This document shows positions 8,428 to 16,816 of a DNA stretch of 64,000 nucleotides, piece by piece. Numbering within the stretch: the stretch's first letter is position 1; every line of letters begins with the position of its first letter. The stretch is from the NCBI GenBank assembly GCA_026388715.1, contig JAPLJF010000026.1:62001-126000 (forward strand), given 5' to 3'. The notes under the pieces were generated by a model that did not search any database, was not told the origin of the DNA, and saw only the letters and a program-made list of their open reading frames with translations. The translations under genes and the position numbers were made by a program. The stretch comes from Deltaproteobacteria bacterium. Lineage in GTDB: Bacteria; Desulfobacterota; Desulfobulbia; Desulfobulbales; Desulfocapsaceae.

Positions 8428-9684
8428 TTATCGTTTTGAAAATGTGGAGACTCCAAAAACAGCTGCTTTGGCTCGCTTATGCTTAGGAGCGCCCGTTGCT
8501 GAAGTTGTTTTATTCTTATTCCATGATCTTGCGGGCACGCTGGGTGTAGCGTTTTTGTCCTGGGCGTCGAAATTAAAGCCGGACACGGTTTCACGGAGGA
8601 TCTTTTTGCCAAGAGTCTGCTCAATCAGCTTGATCATCTTGTCATCATCGGCAGTCATAAAAGTGAATGCCTCTCCGGTACAGGCAGCACGACCAGTACG
8701 ACCAGTGCGGTGGGTATAGGCCTCGGCGGTATCGGGGACATCGTAATTGATGACATGCGAGATTCCGGAGACATCGATGCCTCTGGCCGCGATGTCGGTC
8801 GCCACCAGGATATTGAATGTGCCGCTCTTGAAACCATCCAGGGCTTGTTGCCTTTTGCTTTGTGATAAATTGCCCTGCAGGGAAGTCGCGCGGTAACCGG
8901 AGTTCTCCAGTTGCAGGGCAACGCTCTTGGCTTTGTATTTTGTTTTGGTAAAGACCAGAGTGGTCGTCATCCCTTTTTGTTCCAGGATATTCTTCAGTAA
9001 TTCAGTCTTGCGATTTTGGGCAACTGGAATTAACGCATGGCTGATGGATGCTGCCGCCTGGGTATGATTAATCTGCACCGTAGCGGGGTTCGTAAGGATA
9101 TCCTCGGCGAGGTGGCGGATTTCTTTGGGCATTGTTGCCGAAAAGACAAGAGACTGGCGCTTTTTCGGAATATATTTCAATATTCGACGAATGTCTGGTA
9201 AAAATCCTTTGTCAAACATATGATCGGCCTCGTCGAGAATGAGTATCTCAACATTGCCGAGGTTGATTGCCCTATCGTTTACGTGATCAAGCAGTCGTCC
9301 GGGACAGGCTACAATAATTTCTACCCCTGCCCGAATTTTTTTAACCTGTGTCACCTTGCTGACACCACCATAAATGACGGCGCTACGCAGATTGGTTAGA
9401 TGGGCCATTTTCTCAATGTAACTATGGATCTGTTCAGCTAGTTCCCGGGTAGGTGCCACGATCAGGGCCCTGACGCTCTTTCTGGGGCCATCCAGAAGAC
9501 GTTGCAGAGTGGGAAGTACAAAAGCGGCCGTTTTACCGGTTCCGGTTTGGGCCAGGCCAAGAAGGTCGCGACCTTCGAGAACAGGTGGTATTGCCTGCAG
9601 TTGAATAGGTGTGGGTACGGTGTAGCCGCTTTTCTGAATGGCGGTGGCGATGTGCGGGTGAAAATTAAAAACTGTAAAACTCAT
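8428..9684 (-). CDS. DEAD-box ATP-dependent RNA helicase (RhlE type)
   Basis: A 418-residue RNA helicase that uses ATP to unwind short RNA duplexes in ribosome assembly or mRNA turnover. The motif series is complete: Q motif with PTPIQLQAIP, motif I AQTGTGKT, Ia PTRELAEQI, II DEADHMF, III SATMP, V ATDIAARGIDV and VI HRTGRTGRA. The C-terminal tail after about residue 370 is short, basic and low-complexity, as in RhlE-like enzymes. AAGGAG precedes the ATG. cspA follows on the same strand, suggesting a joint role at low temperature; RhlE, CsdA or SrmB cannot be separated with confidence. Confidence 0.93.
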   Translation of the reverse strand: MSFTVFNFHPHIATAIQKSGYTVPTPIQLQAIPPVLEGRDLLGLAQTGTGKTAAFVLPTLQRLLDGPRKSVRALIVAPTRELAEQIHSYIEKMAHLTNLRSAVIYGGVSKVTQVKKIRAGVEIIVACPGRLLDHVNDRAINLGNVEILILDEADHMFDKGFLPDIRRILKYIPKKRQSLVFSATMPKEIRHLAEDILTNPATVQINHTQAAASISHALIPVAQNRKTELLKNILEQKGMTTTLVFTKTKYKAKSVALQLENSGYRATSLQGNLSQSKRQQALDGFKSGTFNILVATDIAARGIDVSGISHVINYDVPDTAEAYTHRTGRTGRAACTGEAFTFMTADDDKMIKLIEQTLGKKILRETVSGFNFDAQDKNATPSVPARSWNKNKTTSATGAPKHKRAKAAVFGVSTFSKR

Positions 9685-10332
9685 TAAAACTCCTTGTAAT
9701 TAGGTACTGCTTGTGTTGCTTGTCTGATCCTGGTTTTAAAGTACCTGGATGCAGATGAAGCATAAATTGTTTTTTATAGATCCGAAAAGCATGCTCTGGT
9801 TTTGGGAAAGAAAAAATGTGCCAGAGTGCAGGCGAATTTGATTCTGATCGGAATGTATTGTTGGTTGTCAATGGGGTTGTGTGATTGAGCGAATAGTAAT
9901 CAGTAAACAATCGTAATGTGCCTGCGTCGTTGTCCCTGCTTCTATTCTGTCTTTGTGTTGTTACAAATGAGGAGGTGATAATTGTACTCTTTGCCGTTTA
10001 GGGGTTCAGTAATGCCGCAGAAAGAATGTCAATGAAAAGGAATGACTGCTCTTCCTGGTAAGTGATCAGCAAAAACTTTAACGACATTGAACGATGCAGG
10101 AAACACAACGGTGAGGTGACGAGAAAAGAATGTGCTTATACTTTTTCTTTAATTTTATATACAATACCTTGTTCTTTTTTTTAATGCTACAAAATAATGC
10201 GATTTATTGCTGAAACAAGTAAACTGTTTATGTGTATCGTTTGTGTCTTGATGTAAAGTCAGACGTTCAGGCCCATTTTACGGGGTATAAGAAAAAATAA
10301 AATATGCTCAGAAGTACCGAGGTGTGAAGGGA
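9685..10332. other. 648-bp intergenic region between divergent genes, no gene seen
   Basis: This stretch divides the helicase (minus) from thiE (plus) and must hold both promoters, but I could not pick either with confidence. A TACAAT at 10160-10165 lacks a good -35. CTCTGG at 9794-9799 can pair with CCAGAG at 9821-9826. No TPP-riboswitch core is visible ahead of thiE. The helicase-proximal half may be a long cold-shock-type 5' leader (inference). Confidence 0.5.
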
Positions 10333-11040
10333 ATGATAAGAAAAGACAAGATTCCTGGTCTTTATAGTCGAAGGCTGCAGCAATTTGTGCAAGAGGTGAC
10401 GGTCTATCCGGTGAGTTGTGAGAAACTGGCCGATGGAAGAACCGATCGGGAGTGGTTGGATGGGGTTTTGGCAGGTGGTGCCAGGATTGTGCAGCTCAGG
10501 GATAAAGAGAGTACAGATCGTGAGCTTCTGGCCAAGGCCCATTATTTCCGAGCAAAAACACGAGAGGCTGGAGCGCTCTTTCTTTTGAACGATAGATTGG
10601 ATATTGCGCTTCTTGCTGATGCCGATGGAATGCATGTGGGTCAGACTGATCTGCCGCCAGAGGAGATCAGGAAGCTGGCCCCTGATTTTTTGATTGGCCT
10701 GTCCTGCAACACTCTGGAACAGACCCGGAAATTGGGGGAAGATGTAGAAACAGGGGGGTGCCCTGTTTCCTATTTTAACGTGGGCCCATTATATCACACG
10801 GCTACCAAGCAGGGCCTGCGTGAGTTTATCGGCCCTCAGGCCGTTGACCAGTTCACAAAAGCATGTCCTCTGCCTTTTACGGTGATGGGTGGGATTAAGT
10901 CAAATCATATTAAAGAATTATGCTTGGTGGGTGTCAAGCGGATAGCGGTGGTGACTGCCATTAGTCAGGCTATTGATATTGCTGCAGAGACAGCGTTCTG
11001 GATCCAGGAAATAAACGCATCTTCGCGTGATGCAAGGTGA
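10333..11040 (+). CDS. thiE: Thiamine-phosphate synthase
   Basis: Joins hydroxymethylpyrimidine diphosphate and thiazole phosphate to thiamine phosphate on a TIM barrel. Family segments are present: VQLRDKES, FLLNDRLDIALLADADGMHVGQTDLP (split across residues), the diphosphate-binding VGPLYHTATKQG, and the C-terminal VMGGIKSNHI and AVVTAIS. The product is about 235 residues with roughly 25 extra residues before the first strand. ATG 10333 is preferred over GTG 10324 because GAGG (10319-10322) is 10 nt upstream of it, but this is uncertain. The 3' end runs into the Shine-Dalgarno of the next gene, implying coupled translation. No other thiamine genes are in the window. Confidence 0.88.
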   Translation: MIRKDKIPGLYSRRLQQFVQEVTVYPVSCEKLADGRTDREWLDGVLAGGARIVQLRDKESTDRELLAKAHYFRAKTREAGALFLLNDRLDIALLADADGMHVGQTDLPPEEIRKLAPDFLIGLSCNTLEQTRKLGEDVETGGCPVSYFNVGPLYHTATKQGLREFIGPQAVDQFTKACPLPFTVMGGIKSNHIKELCLVGVKRIAVVTAISQAIDIAAETAFWIQEINASSRDAR

Positions 11041-11044
11041 GATG

Positions 11045-11716
11045 ATGCAGTTATCTGAAAAAATAGAGAAAATCGTCAAGGAAGTGGAGCTATTCATCCA
11101 GTACGGGGTGCAGGAGAGTGAACTCCAGGATGCCCTGGAGCTTCTGCAACGATATAGAGATGATGACCTTGCCTTGCAGCTTATGAGGGCTTTTTATTCA
11201 TCCCTTCCCGAGACCCACGAGGAGGCCATTGTCAGGATTTCCCTTATCCAGAAAAAAGATGATATCTTTTTACTGGGACTCAGTACCGCCAGGCTCAGTT
11301 ATCTGTATCTTGCCACAGACCAGAAGGCAGTTTTTCTTGGTGAATACGGTAAAGAAATCGTTGAACCAGAAATGCTTGCTCTCTTCGGCTACGCGGACGC
11401 CAAGGACCTTTTTGAGAAATATCCGGAGCTCATGGCCTGTGAAGAGTATGAACCTGCGAGGACCTCAAGCGCAAAGTTCTGTCCTGTCTGTTCGGCGGCA
11501 GTGGGAGAACATCATCTTCTGGGATGTCCGGTGGAGGTCTGTCCCTGGTGTGATGGACAGTTTAGTCGGTGCGGCTGCCGCTTTGAGCAACTGGGGCTTG
11601 ATGTGCTGGAAGATGAAGATGAGCTGGAGGAACTGGAAAGGATTCTGCAGGAAAAGGGGCGTATTCCTTATACGCCGGGACAATGTCCGTCCTATCCGTC
11701 AGCTACGGACGAATAG
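11045..11716 (+). CDS. Hypothetical protein with a C-terminal zinc-ribbon-like Cys cluster
   Basis: Function unknown. The 223-residue product has a helical, acidic N-terminal two thirds (opening MQLSEKIEKIVKEVELF) without a recognised fold, then a Cys-rich stretch at about 146-179: CPVC, then GCPVEVCPWC, then CGC. This spacing suggests two metal-binding knuckles. A last acidic segment (DVLEDEDELEELERI) follows. I chose ATG 11045; its AAGGTGAG Shine-Dalgarno overlaps the thiE stop codon at 11038-11040. Upstream in-frame GTG 11027 and ATG 11030 would overlap thiE by 11-14 nt. Tight coupling to thiE is visible, but it does not by itself show a thiamine role. Confidence 0.8.
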   Translation: MQLSEKIEKIVKEVELFIQYGVQESELQDALELLQRYRDDDLALQLMRAFYSSLPETHEEAIVRISLIQKKDDIFLLGLSTARLSYLYLATDQKAVFLGEYGKEIVEPEMLALFGYADAKDLFEKYPELMACEEYEPARTSSAKFCPVCSAAVGEHHLLGCPVEVCPWCDGQFSRCGCRFEQLGLDVLEDEDELEELERILQEKGRIPYTPGQCPSYPSATDE

Positions 11717-11721
11717 GACGG
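11687..11721. other. Stem-loop spanning the stop codon of the Zn-ribbon gene
   Basis: CCGTCCTAT / ATAGGACGG pair over 9 bp, then one C-A mismatch, then CGTC/GACG with a 7-nt loop. The stop codon TAG (11714-11716) lies in the right arm. No T-run follows on either strand. It sits between convergent genes and may protect or end both transcripts. Confidence 0.6.
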
Positions 11722-11744
11722 GCCACTTGGTAGGGAACGAGGGC

Positions 11745-12680
11745 TTATCTCTTACCGTTGATACTTTTCAGATACTGAAAGATGTCAGAATTTGAGGAGA
11801 GGACCAGAGAGGTCTTGTTGCCGATTATATCATGATAGCTTTCCAGCGTTTTGGTAAAGGCATAAAATTCCGGGTTCTGGGTATAGGCCTCACCGAATAT
11901 TTTTGTTGCCTCGGCATCGGCCTTGCCTTTTATGCCGATGGAATCACGTTCAGCTGTGGAGGTAATCACCTTTAATTCACGGTCAACTGTGCCGAGAATC
12001 TCGGCCTTTTTGCCTTCGCCGGTGGAGCGTTTCTCTGCGGCAATACGTTTCCTCTCCGAGATCATGCGGTCGTAAACCTTGACACGCACTGACTCAATAT
12101 AGTTTACCCGCTTAAACATGACATCAATCAGTTCGATACCATATTGCGTGGTGGCTTTAGCTGCTGTCTCAGTAATATAATCAGTGATAACGTCGCGGCC
12201 ACGTTTGGGTGCGGCCCCCGGATTTTTATTGGTGGCGGCCATAGTCTCCTCGGACCAGTCAGAGCTGCGAATAATTTCAATAAGATCATTCTTGTTCACC
12301 ATGTCCCGGACCGTACCGTCAATGATATCGTCGAGCATGGACTGGGCTCGGGTCTCGGTCTTGACTGCCTGCATATATTTCAGGGCATCAGTGATGCGCC
12401 AGCGGGCTGTAACATCAAGATAGACATAGGTTTTGTCCCCGGTCGGGATTTGGTTTGCGTCGCCATCCCAGATCTGAATTTTTTTGTCAAAGAGGTTGAC
12501 ATGTTGGACAAAGGGGATTTTCAGATGTAGTCCTGCTGTTGTCTTTGGGGTGCCAACCGGGGCGCCGAACTGGGTTATTACTGCCTGTGTTCCCTCTTCA
12601 AGGATAAAAAAACCATCATAGATGACCACAATACCCAGGAGGATGAGACCTGTCAGGAAAAATTGAGCGATTTGTTTCAT
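11745..12680 (-). CDS. hflC: Protease modulator HflC (SPFH/prohibitin family)
   Basis: A 311-residue inner-membrane protein with one N-terminal membrane helix (FFLTGLILLGIVVIY) followed by a periplasmic SPFH/band-7 domain (TQAVITQFGAPVGTP) and a long coiled coil (ERKRIAAEKRSTGEGKK). With HflK it forms the cage around FtsH hexamers and modulates membrane-protein proteolysis. It starts 1 nt after the hflK stop, so the two are translated from one message. It ends facing the Zn-ribbon gene 28 bp away. Confidence 0.96.
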   Translation of the reverse strand: MKQIAQFFLTGLILLGIVVIYDGFFILEEGTQAVITQFGAPVGTPKTTAGLHLKIPFVQHVNLFDKKIQIWDGDANQIPTGDKTYVYLDVTARWRITDALKYMQAVKTETRAQSMLDDIIDGTVRDMVNKNDLIEIIRSSDWSEETMAATNKNPGAAPKRGRDVITDYITETAAKATTQYGIELIDVMFKRVNYIESVRVKVYDRMISERKRIAAEKRSTGEGKKAEILGTVDRELKVITSTAERDSIGIKGKADAEATKIFGEAYTQNPEFYAFTKTLESYHDIIGNKTSLVLSSNSDIFQYLKSINGKR

Positions 12681-12681
12681 T

Positions 12682-13821
12682 TCAGTTTCCTTGTTGTGTC
12701 GATTTGGAGCTTGTTTGGGAGCTTATGGGGCTTTGAGTGGCGGAGAGGTTAAGCAGGGGTAGTGGTGATTTCTGGTCTTCATCAATAACATAGACAGATG
12801 CCACCTCAGGCATAATCGTCTGCATGGTCTCCAGATACATTCGTCTGCGGGTAACTTCCGGGGCGTTTTTATATTCCTTGAGGATAGCCAGGAAACGTCC
12901 TGTGTCGCCATAGGCCTCATTAACTCTGGCCACGGCGTAGCCATGGGCCTCTTCAACTATTTTTTTTGCATTACCACGGGCCTTGGGGATGACCTTGTTA
13001 TAGGTCTCTTCCGCCTCATTGACGAGGCGTTTCATGTCCTGGTCCGCCTCATTGACCTCGTTGAATGCGGGTTTGACAGGCTCAGGAGGGTTGATGTCCT
13101 GAAATTGGACGGTACCGATGGAAACACCTGCCTCCAGCTTGTCAAGTTGCGCCTGAAGTTCTTTTTTTGCATCGGCAGCCAGAAGGTCACGGTTGCCGAG
13201 GATATAGTCAAAATCCATATTGCCAACCACCCTTCTGGTGATACTCTCTGATATGTCACGCACCGCCTGACGCACGTCTTTGACTTTAAAGAGAAAATTG
13301 AGGGGATCGCTGACCCGATACTGGACGATCCATGCGACATTAATTACATTGGTGTCAGCAGTGAGCATCAGTGATTCCATGTCAAAACCGCTTCGATCAA
13401 AGGTGCTTTGCTGGCCAGGGGAGCGGCTGCGGAAACCAAACTCTTCTTTCCGAATCTCTTGCACATCCACTTTGTACAGGGTGTCGATCAAGGGAAGTTT
13501 AAAGTGCAGTCCTGATTGAGTGGTTTGTGAGTATTGTCCCAGGCGGAGCACAACTCCTACTTCGCCTGGAGAGAGCTTGTAAAAAGAGGCATAGACAGCC
13601 TGAAGGATCAGGATGGCAAAGATGAAGGTCAGGAGTTTGCCGACCCCGGCCATAGGGCTCCCTGGCTGGGATGGAGTGCCCTGCCCAGAACCGCCTATGT
13701 TTGGTTTTTTTGAGTCCGAAAAGTAGTCTTGCAGCTTTTTGATAAAGAGGGCTACCCATTCTTCAGGGGTCTGGGGCTTTTTCTTTTGGCCCCATGGAGG
13801 CATTTGGTCCTGGTTGGACAT
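12682..13821 (-). CDS. hflK: FtsH-modulating protein HflK (SPFH family)
   Basis: A 379-residue partner of HflC. The N-terminus is cytosolic and Gly/Pro-rich (MPPWGQKKKPQTPEEWV, then GGSGQGTPSQPGSP), as in HflK. One membrane helix follows near 60-80 (LTFIFAILILQAVYASFY), then the SPFH domain with PGEVGVVLRLGQ and a coiled coil rich in E, A and K. The C-terminus is Ser/Gln-rich. The ATG at 13821 has an AGGAG about 10 nt upstream. ftsH itself is not in the window. Confidence 0.96.
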   Translation of the reverse strand: MSNQDQMPPWGQKKKPQTPEEWVALFIKKLQDYFSDSKKPNIGGSGQGTPSQPGSPMAGVGKLLTFIFAILILQAVYASFYKLSPGEVGVVLRLGQYSQTTQSGLHFKLPLIDTLYKVDVQEIRKEEFGFRSRSPGQQSTFDRSGFDMESLMLTADTNVINVAWIVQYRVSDPLNFLFKVKDVRQAVRDISESITRRVVGNMDFDYILGNRDLLAADAKKELQAQLDKLEAGVSIGTVQFQDINPPEPVKPAFNEVNEADQDMKRLVNEAEETYNKVIPKARGNAKKIVEEAHGYAVARVNEAYGDTGRFLAILKEYKNAPEVTRRRMYLETMQTIMPEVASVYVIDEDQKSPLPLLNLSATQSPISSQTSSKSTQQGN

Positions 13822-13990
13822 AGAGTTGTTCTCCTGCGTTCGTTATATGGAAAAGGCTGCGTATTATTTATAGGGAGTCTTGAAAAATGATTGTATAGAC
13901 TAAACGTTCTTGGAGGGATTGCAAGTCAAAATGACATATCTCTGAGAGAGAGAAGGGTAATCCTTGCTGTCAAGGTTTTAGTCGGAAGGA

Positions 13991-14890
13991 TTAGGCGCGG
14001 AGTGCCAGCAGCCAACTGCCAATGAGCAGGGTCAGAAAGAGGAGAAAAAAGACACATTGGAACAAAAGAGAATGGCGCAGGCTATGGAGTGGCTCGCGGC
14101 TCAGGAATTGTCCGAAAACCAGCCCGCAGAGCAGTCCGAAAAGATGGGCTCCTATGTCTGTCCGTTCACCGGAGCTGCCCAATATGGCCAGAAGCGATGT
14201 TCCTGCCATGAGTGGCATGAGAAAGTGAGAACCGGTGATTTTTTTTCGACCCTGGTGGGTGAGGGTGGCCAGCATGCCAATGACCGCAAAAACTGCCGTG
14301 GAAAAACCGACAAACTGATGATCTGGGCCGTGTACGATGATGTTGAGCAGATTAGCGCAGGCGGCGTTGAAAAGGATGGAGAAGAGCCCAAGTCCAGTGC
14401 CGGTAATTCGGCAGAAAAAATGAACGAGCCACCCCCCAATGAGGCAGTTACTCAGCAGGTGGACCATGTCGGCATGCAGGGTAAGGGCAGTTAACAGGCG
14501 CCACCATTCTCCCTCATGGAGAATGCGTTCCCCGTTTCCTGCCCCTTGTATAAACCAGAGGGAGTGTTGTTCCCAGGGGCCGGTTATGGAAAAAAAGAGG
14601 ATCAGGCTGCCCATCAGGAAAAGGGTTGGCGGTTGCAGTAGAGGGGTGAAGTCAAGATCCGGGGCGGGAGGAGGTGGCGGCCAGTCTTTATTTTCGGCAC
14701 AATAGCTTTCCAGCTCATGGATTGCCCGTAGTTCCTTGTCGGCGGTCACGAAAAGCTGCCAGTTGTTGTCATAGTGAATGTGGTGTGAAATCTGGACAGC
14801 TGACAGTACCAGGTGCCAGATGGCTGCCGTTTCCTCCAGGTCTGTGGTGAGAAGGAGATGATCTGGAGTTGTTTGGGGTTGGGGTGCCAT
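13991..14890 (-). CDS. Rhomboid-family intramembrane serine protease with an N-terminal soluble domain
   Basis: A 299-residue protein. Residues 1-75 form a soluble domain (LLLTTDLEETAAIWHLVL, ending in a run of five prolines) of unknown role, perhaps substrate or membrane gating. The membrane part has about seven helices. The catalytic pieces are present: H139/H144/N148 in HADMVHLLSN, Ser197 in GFSTAVFAVIG and His249 in GAHLFGLLCG. The serine box is GFST where GASG is common; the nucleophile position is kept, so activity is likely. It is encoded on the same strand as hflKC, 169 bp upstream, so a shared membrane-quality-control role is plausible but unproven. TAATCCTT (13958-13965) and AAGGATTA (13986-13993) form a stem at its 3' end. 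Confidence 0.88.
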   Translation of the reverse strand: MAPQPQTTPDHLLLTTDLEETAAIWHLVLSAVQISHHIHYDNNWQLFVTADKELRAIHELESYCAENKDWPPPPPAPDLDFTPLLQPPTLFLMGSLILFFSITGPWEQHSLWFIQGAGNGERILHEGEWWRLLTALTLHADMVHLLSNCLIGGWLVHFFCRITGTGLGLFSILFNAACANLLNIIVHGPDHQFVGFSTAVFAVIGMLATLTHQGRKKITGSHFLMPLMAGTSLLAILGSSGERTDIGAHLFGLLCGLVFGQFLSREPLHSLRHSLLFQCVFFLLFLTLLIGSWLLALRA

Positions 14891-15262
14891 ATCTTTTTAG
14901 GAGCCGTTACGAAATAACCATTATATTTTTGACCATTTCGTTGTGGCTCCTTATGCCGGTCGCGACATTTCCATGTTACAGTTCTATTTTGAGCGACGGC
15001 CCAGAGAGAAAAAAAGAAACAATGGGGAAGAGGATGGTTCGGGTATTACCCTTCTTGCCAGTACCTTAGCCATTGAATACTCTTTTGGCAAAGAGCGGTT
15101 CATCTTTGTGGCTTTTTTGTCAGGGGTGGCCGAAGGAAATGGGGATTGGCAGGGAAGTGGAGTTCATCAGGATTGCGGGAAATGGAGTTTCGTGCTATAC
15201 GGCAAAGGCTGGTCGTATATATGTTTGGAGGCAGAATAAGAGAGACAAGAGTGGCGGTCCAT
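14891..15262. other. 372-bp stretch with no recognisable gene
   Basis: The plus strand has a 98-codon open frame (14943-15239) and an overlapping one (15073-15264). Neither has a convincing ribosome-binding site or a recognisable family, and they are in different frames. Either a decayed gene or plain intergenic DNA; the rhomboid promoter (minus) must lie here. Confidence 0.4.
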
Positions 15263-15300
15263 AAAAAAAGGGTTCCAACCTTTATAGATTGGAACCCTTT
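15263..15300 (-). terminator. Rho-independent terminator of tRNA-Leu
   Basis: A perfect 12-bp stem AAAGGGTTCCAA / TTGGAACCCTTT (15267-15278 with 15289-15300), followed on the minus strand by a run of seven T. It ends the tRNA-Leu transcript 9 nt after the CCA. Confidence 0.92.
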
Positions 15301-15308
15301 AATCAATT

Positions 15309-15394
15309 TGGTACCGTAGAGAAGACTCGAACTTCCACGAGGAAACCCCCACTAGGACCTGAACCTAGCGCGTCTACCATTCCGCCACTACGGC
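15309..15394 (-). tRNA. tRNA-Leu (anticodon CAG)
   Basis: An 86-nt class II tRNA with a long variable arm. Acceptor GCCGTAG pairs with CTACGGT (one G-U), discriminator A, CCA encoded. The anticodon stem CTAGG/CCTAG encloses loop TTCAGGT, giving anticodon CAG. It is a single-gene unit with its own promoter and terminator. Confidence 0.97.
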
Positions 15395-15406
15395 ACAACG
15401 AGGAAC

Positions 15407-15435
15407 AATATGCTTGTCTGGACGTTTTTTGTCAA
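15407..15435 (-). promoter_or_regulatory. Sigma-70-type promoter for tRNA-Leu
   Basis: On the minus strand a perfect -35 TTGACA (15430-15435) is 17 bp from -10 CATATT (15407-15412), placing the start near 15400, six bases before the tRNA 5' end. Confidence 0.8.
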
Positions 15436-15482
15436 GACTTTCTTGATGATGAGTTCAAAAAAAGAGAACGACGCAGGTTATA

Positions 15483-16454
15483 ATGGAAATTTTCAGAGAA
15501 CTTGAGGCTATTGAGAACACGTTTCCCTATGCCTGTGTCACTGTCGGCAATTTTGATGGGGTGCATCTTGGTCATCAAATGTTGTTTGCCGAGGTGGTGC
15601 AAAGGGCCTACCGCCATCATGGTACCAGTGTTGCCATTACCTTTGATCCCCATCCTCTGCAGGTGCTTCGACCCGAAGGGATCAAACTTATCTCCACCTG
15701 CGCCCAGAAAATCGAGCTGATTGGTCATGCCGGGATTGATGTCCTGGTGATTGTCCCTTTTACCTTGCAGTTTGCTGCCACTTCGGCCGTTCATTTTGTT
15801 GATGAAATCCTCAAGAGGCGCATAGGGGTTAAAGAATTGGTGGTCGGTTATGATTATGCCTTTGGTAAGGGTAGGACTGGCGATATCCCTTTTTTGCAAA
15901 AACAGGGGCTGGAAAAAGGGTTTCCCGTAACTGTTGTTGATGCCCATTATGAAAACGGGATGGTGGTCAGTTCAAGCAAGGTGCGGGAATTAGTAGTAGA
16001 AGGGCGGATGGAGGATGCGAGAAGGTTGCTTGGCCGTTTCTATCAGATCCGAGGTGAGGTCCAGGTTGGGAAACAGCGCGGTGGTAAGGAAATAGGTTTT
16101 CCCACGGCCAATCTGCATCTGGATGCGGAAGACCTGATTCCCAAGATCGGTGTCTATGTGAGTCAGGTGATCTGTGACGGCAAATGTTATGGTGGGGTCT
16201 TGAATATTGGTTATAATCCCACCTTTGGTGAAGAAAAACTGGTTGCTGAGACCCATATATTTGATTTCAGCCAAGATATTTATGGAAAGCCCATAAAGGT
16301 GAATCTGTTACAGTTCTTGCGCGGAGAACAGAAATTTTCAGGTGTTCAAGAGCTTGCCGCCCAGATTGGCCGTGACGTGGTCCAGGCAAGGCGGGTGCTG
16401 GCGGCACAACAGAAAGAATTAACACTTTCCTGTGAAGAAAAGTTTAATAGCTGA
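15483..16454 (+). CDS. ribF: Bifunctional riboflavin kinase / FAD synthetase
   Basis: Phosphorylates riboflavin to FMN and adenylates FMN to FAD, 323 residues. The N-terminal nucleotidyltransferase half has the VGNFDGVHLGHQ motif, TFDPHPLQV and the VVGYDYAFGKGRTGD segment. The C-terminal kinase half has RGEVQVGKQRGGKEIGFPTANL (split) with the metal/ATP-binding GFPTAN. It is followed, over a 350-bp gap, by the TPR-HEAT-TPR genes and then the other riboflavin genes, so flavin functions cluster here. It should supply FAD for AprA and QmoA/B. Confidence 0.97.
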   Translation: MEIFRELEAIENTFPYACVTVGNFDGVHLGHQMLFAEVVQRAYRHHGTSVAITFDPHPLQVLRPEGIKLISTCAQKIELIGHAGIDVLVIVPFTLQFAATSAVHFVDEILKRRIGVKELVVGYDYAFGKGRTGDIPFLQKQGLEKGFPVTVVDAHYENGMVVSSSKVRELVVEGRMEDARRLLGRFYQIRGEVQVGKQRGGKEIGFPTANLHLDAEDLIPKIGVYVSQVICDGKCYGGVLNIGYNPTFGEEKLVAETHIFDFSQDIYGKPIKVNLLQFLRGEQKFSGVQELAAQIGRDVVQARRVLAAQQKELTLSCEEKFNS

Positions 16455-16816
16455 TTCAGGTCAGGGGGTTGACAGCAGGAGGGAGAGAAACGAATTGATA
16501 ATGTCAGAACGTTCTTGATCTTTCTGGTGATACATGGGCATCGCCTTGAGTCCTTTATTGGGCGCAGTCTGGTATTTAAAGTTATTTATTAAAAGAACGT
16601 AAAGGATAGTAAGCGGTATGGATGGTTGCAGAGGGGAAGTCTCGAGATACCATCCAGGAGCCGTTGAATAGATTTTCTTCTTGCAAGTGTGTTGAAGGTG
16701 TCTATAGTGTATGCGATTTAGTGACTTGGTGAAAATCTGCGTTTTTTGGCAGAAATTTTTCGTAAAGTCTTCCCTGGTGAGTTGAAGGTAAAGATAAATT
16801 AGAGACGGTGGTTGTT
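16455..16816. other. 362-bp gap upstream of the TPR gene, no gene seen
   Basis: No open frame or RNA family is recognised. GGATGGT at 16620-16626 and ACCATCC at 16649-16655 can form a 7-bp stem with a 22-nt loop. A TTGACA at 16469-16474 has no properly spaced -10. It may carry the leader of the TPR-HEAT-TPR unit. Confidence 0.4.

Noticed and set aside
10200-10332. TPP riboswitch ahead of thiE
   Set aside because: I looked for the CUGAGA and ACCUGAUC-type core and did not find them.
14943-15239. 98-codon frame as a real gene
   Set aside because: No convincing ribosome-binding site, no recognisable family, and a competing overlapping frame; noted only as an orphan stretch.
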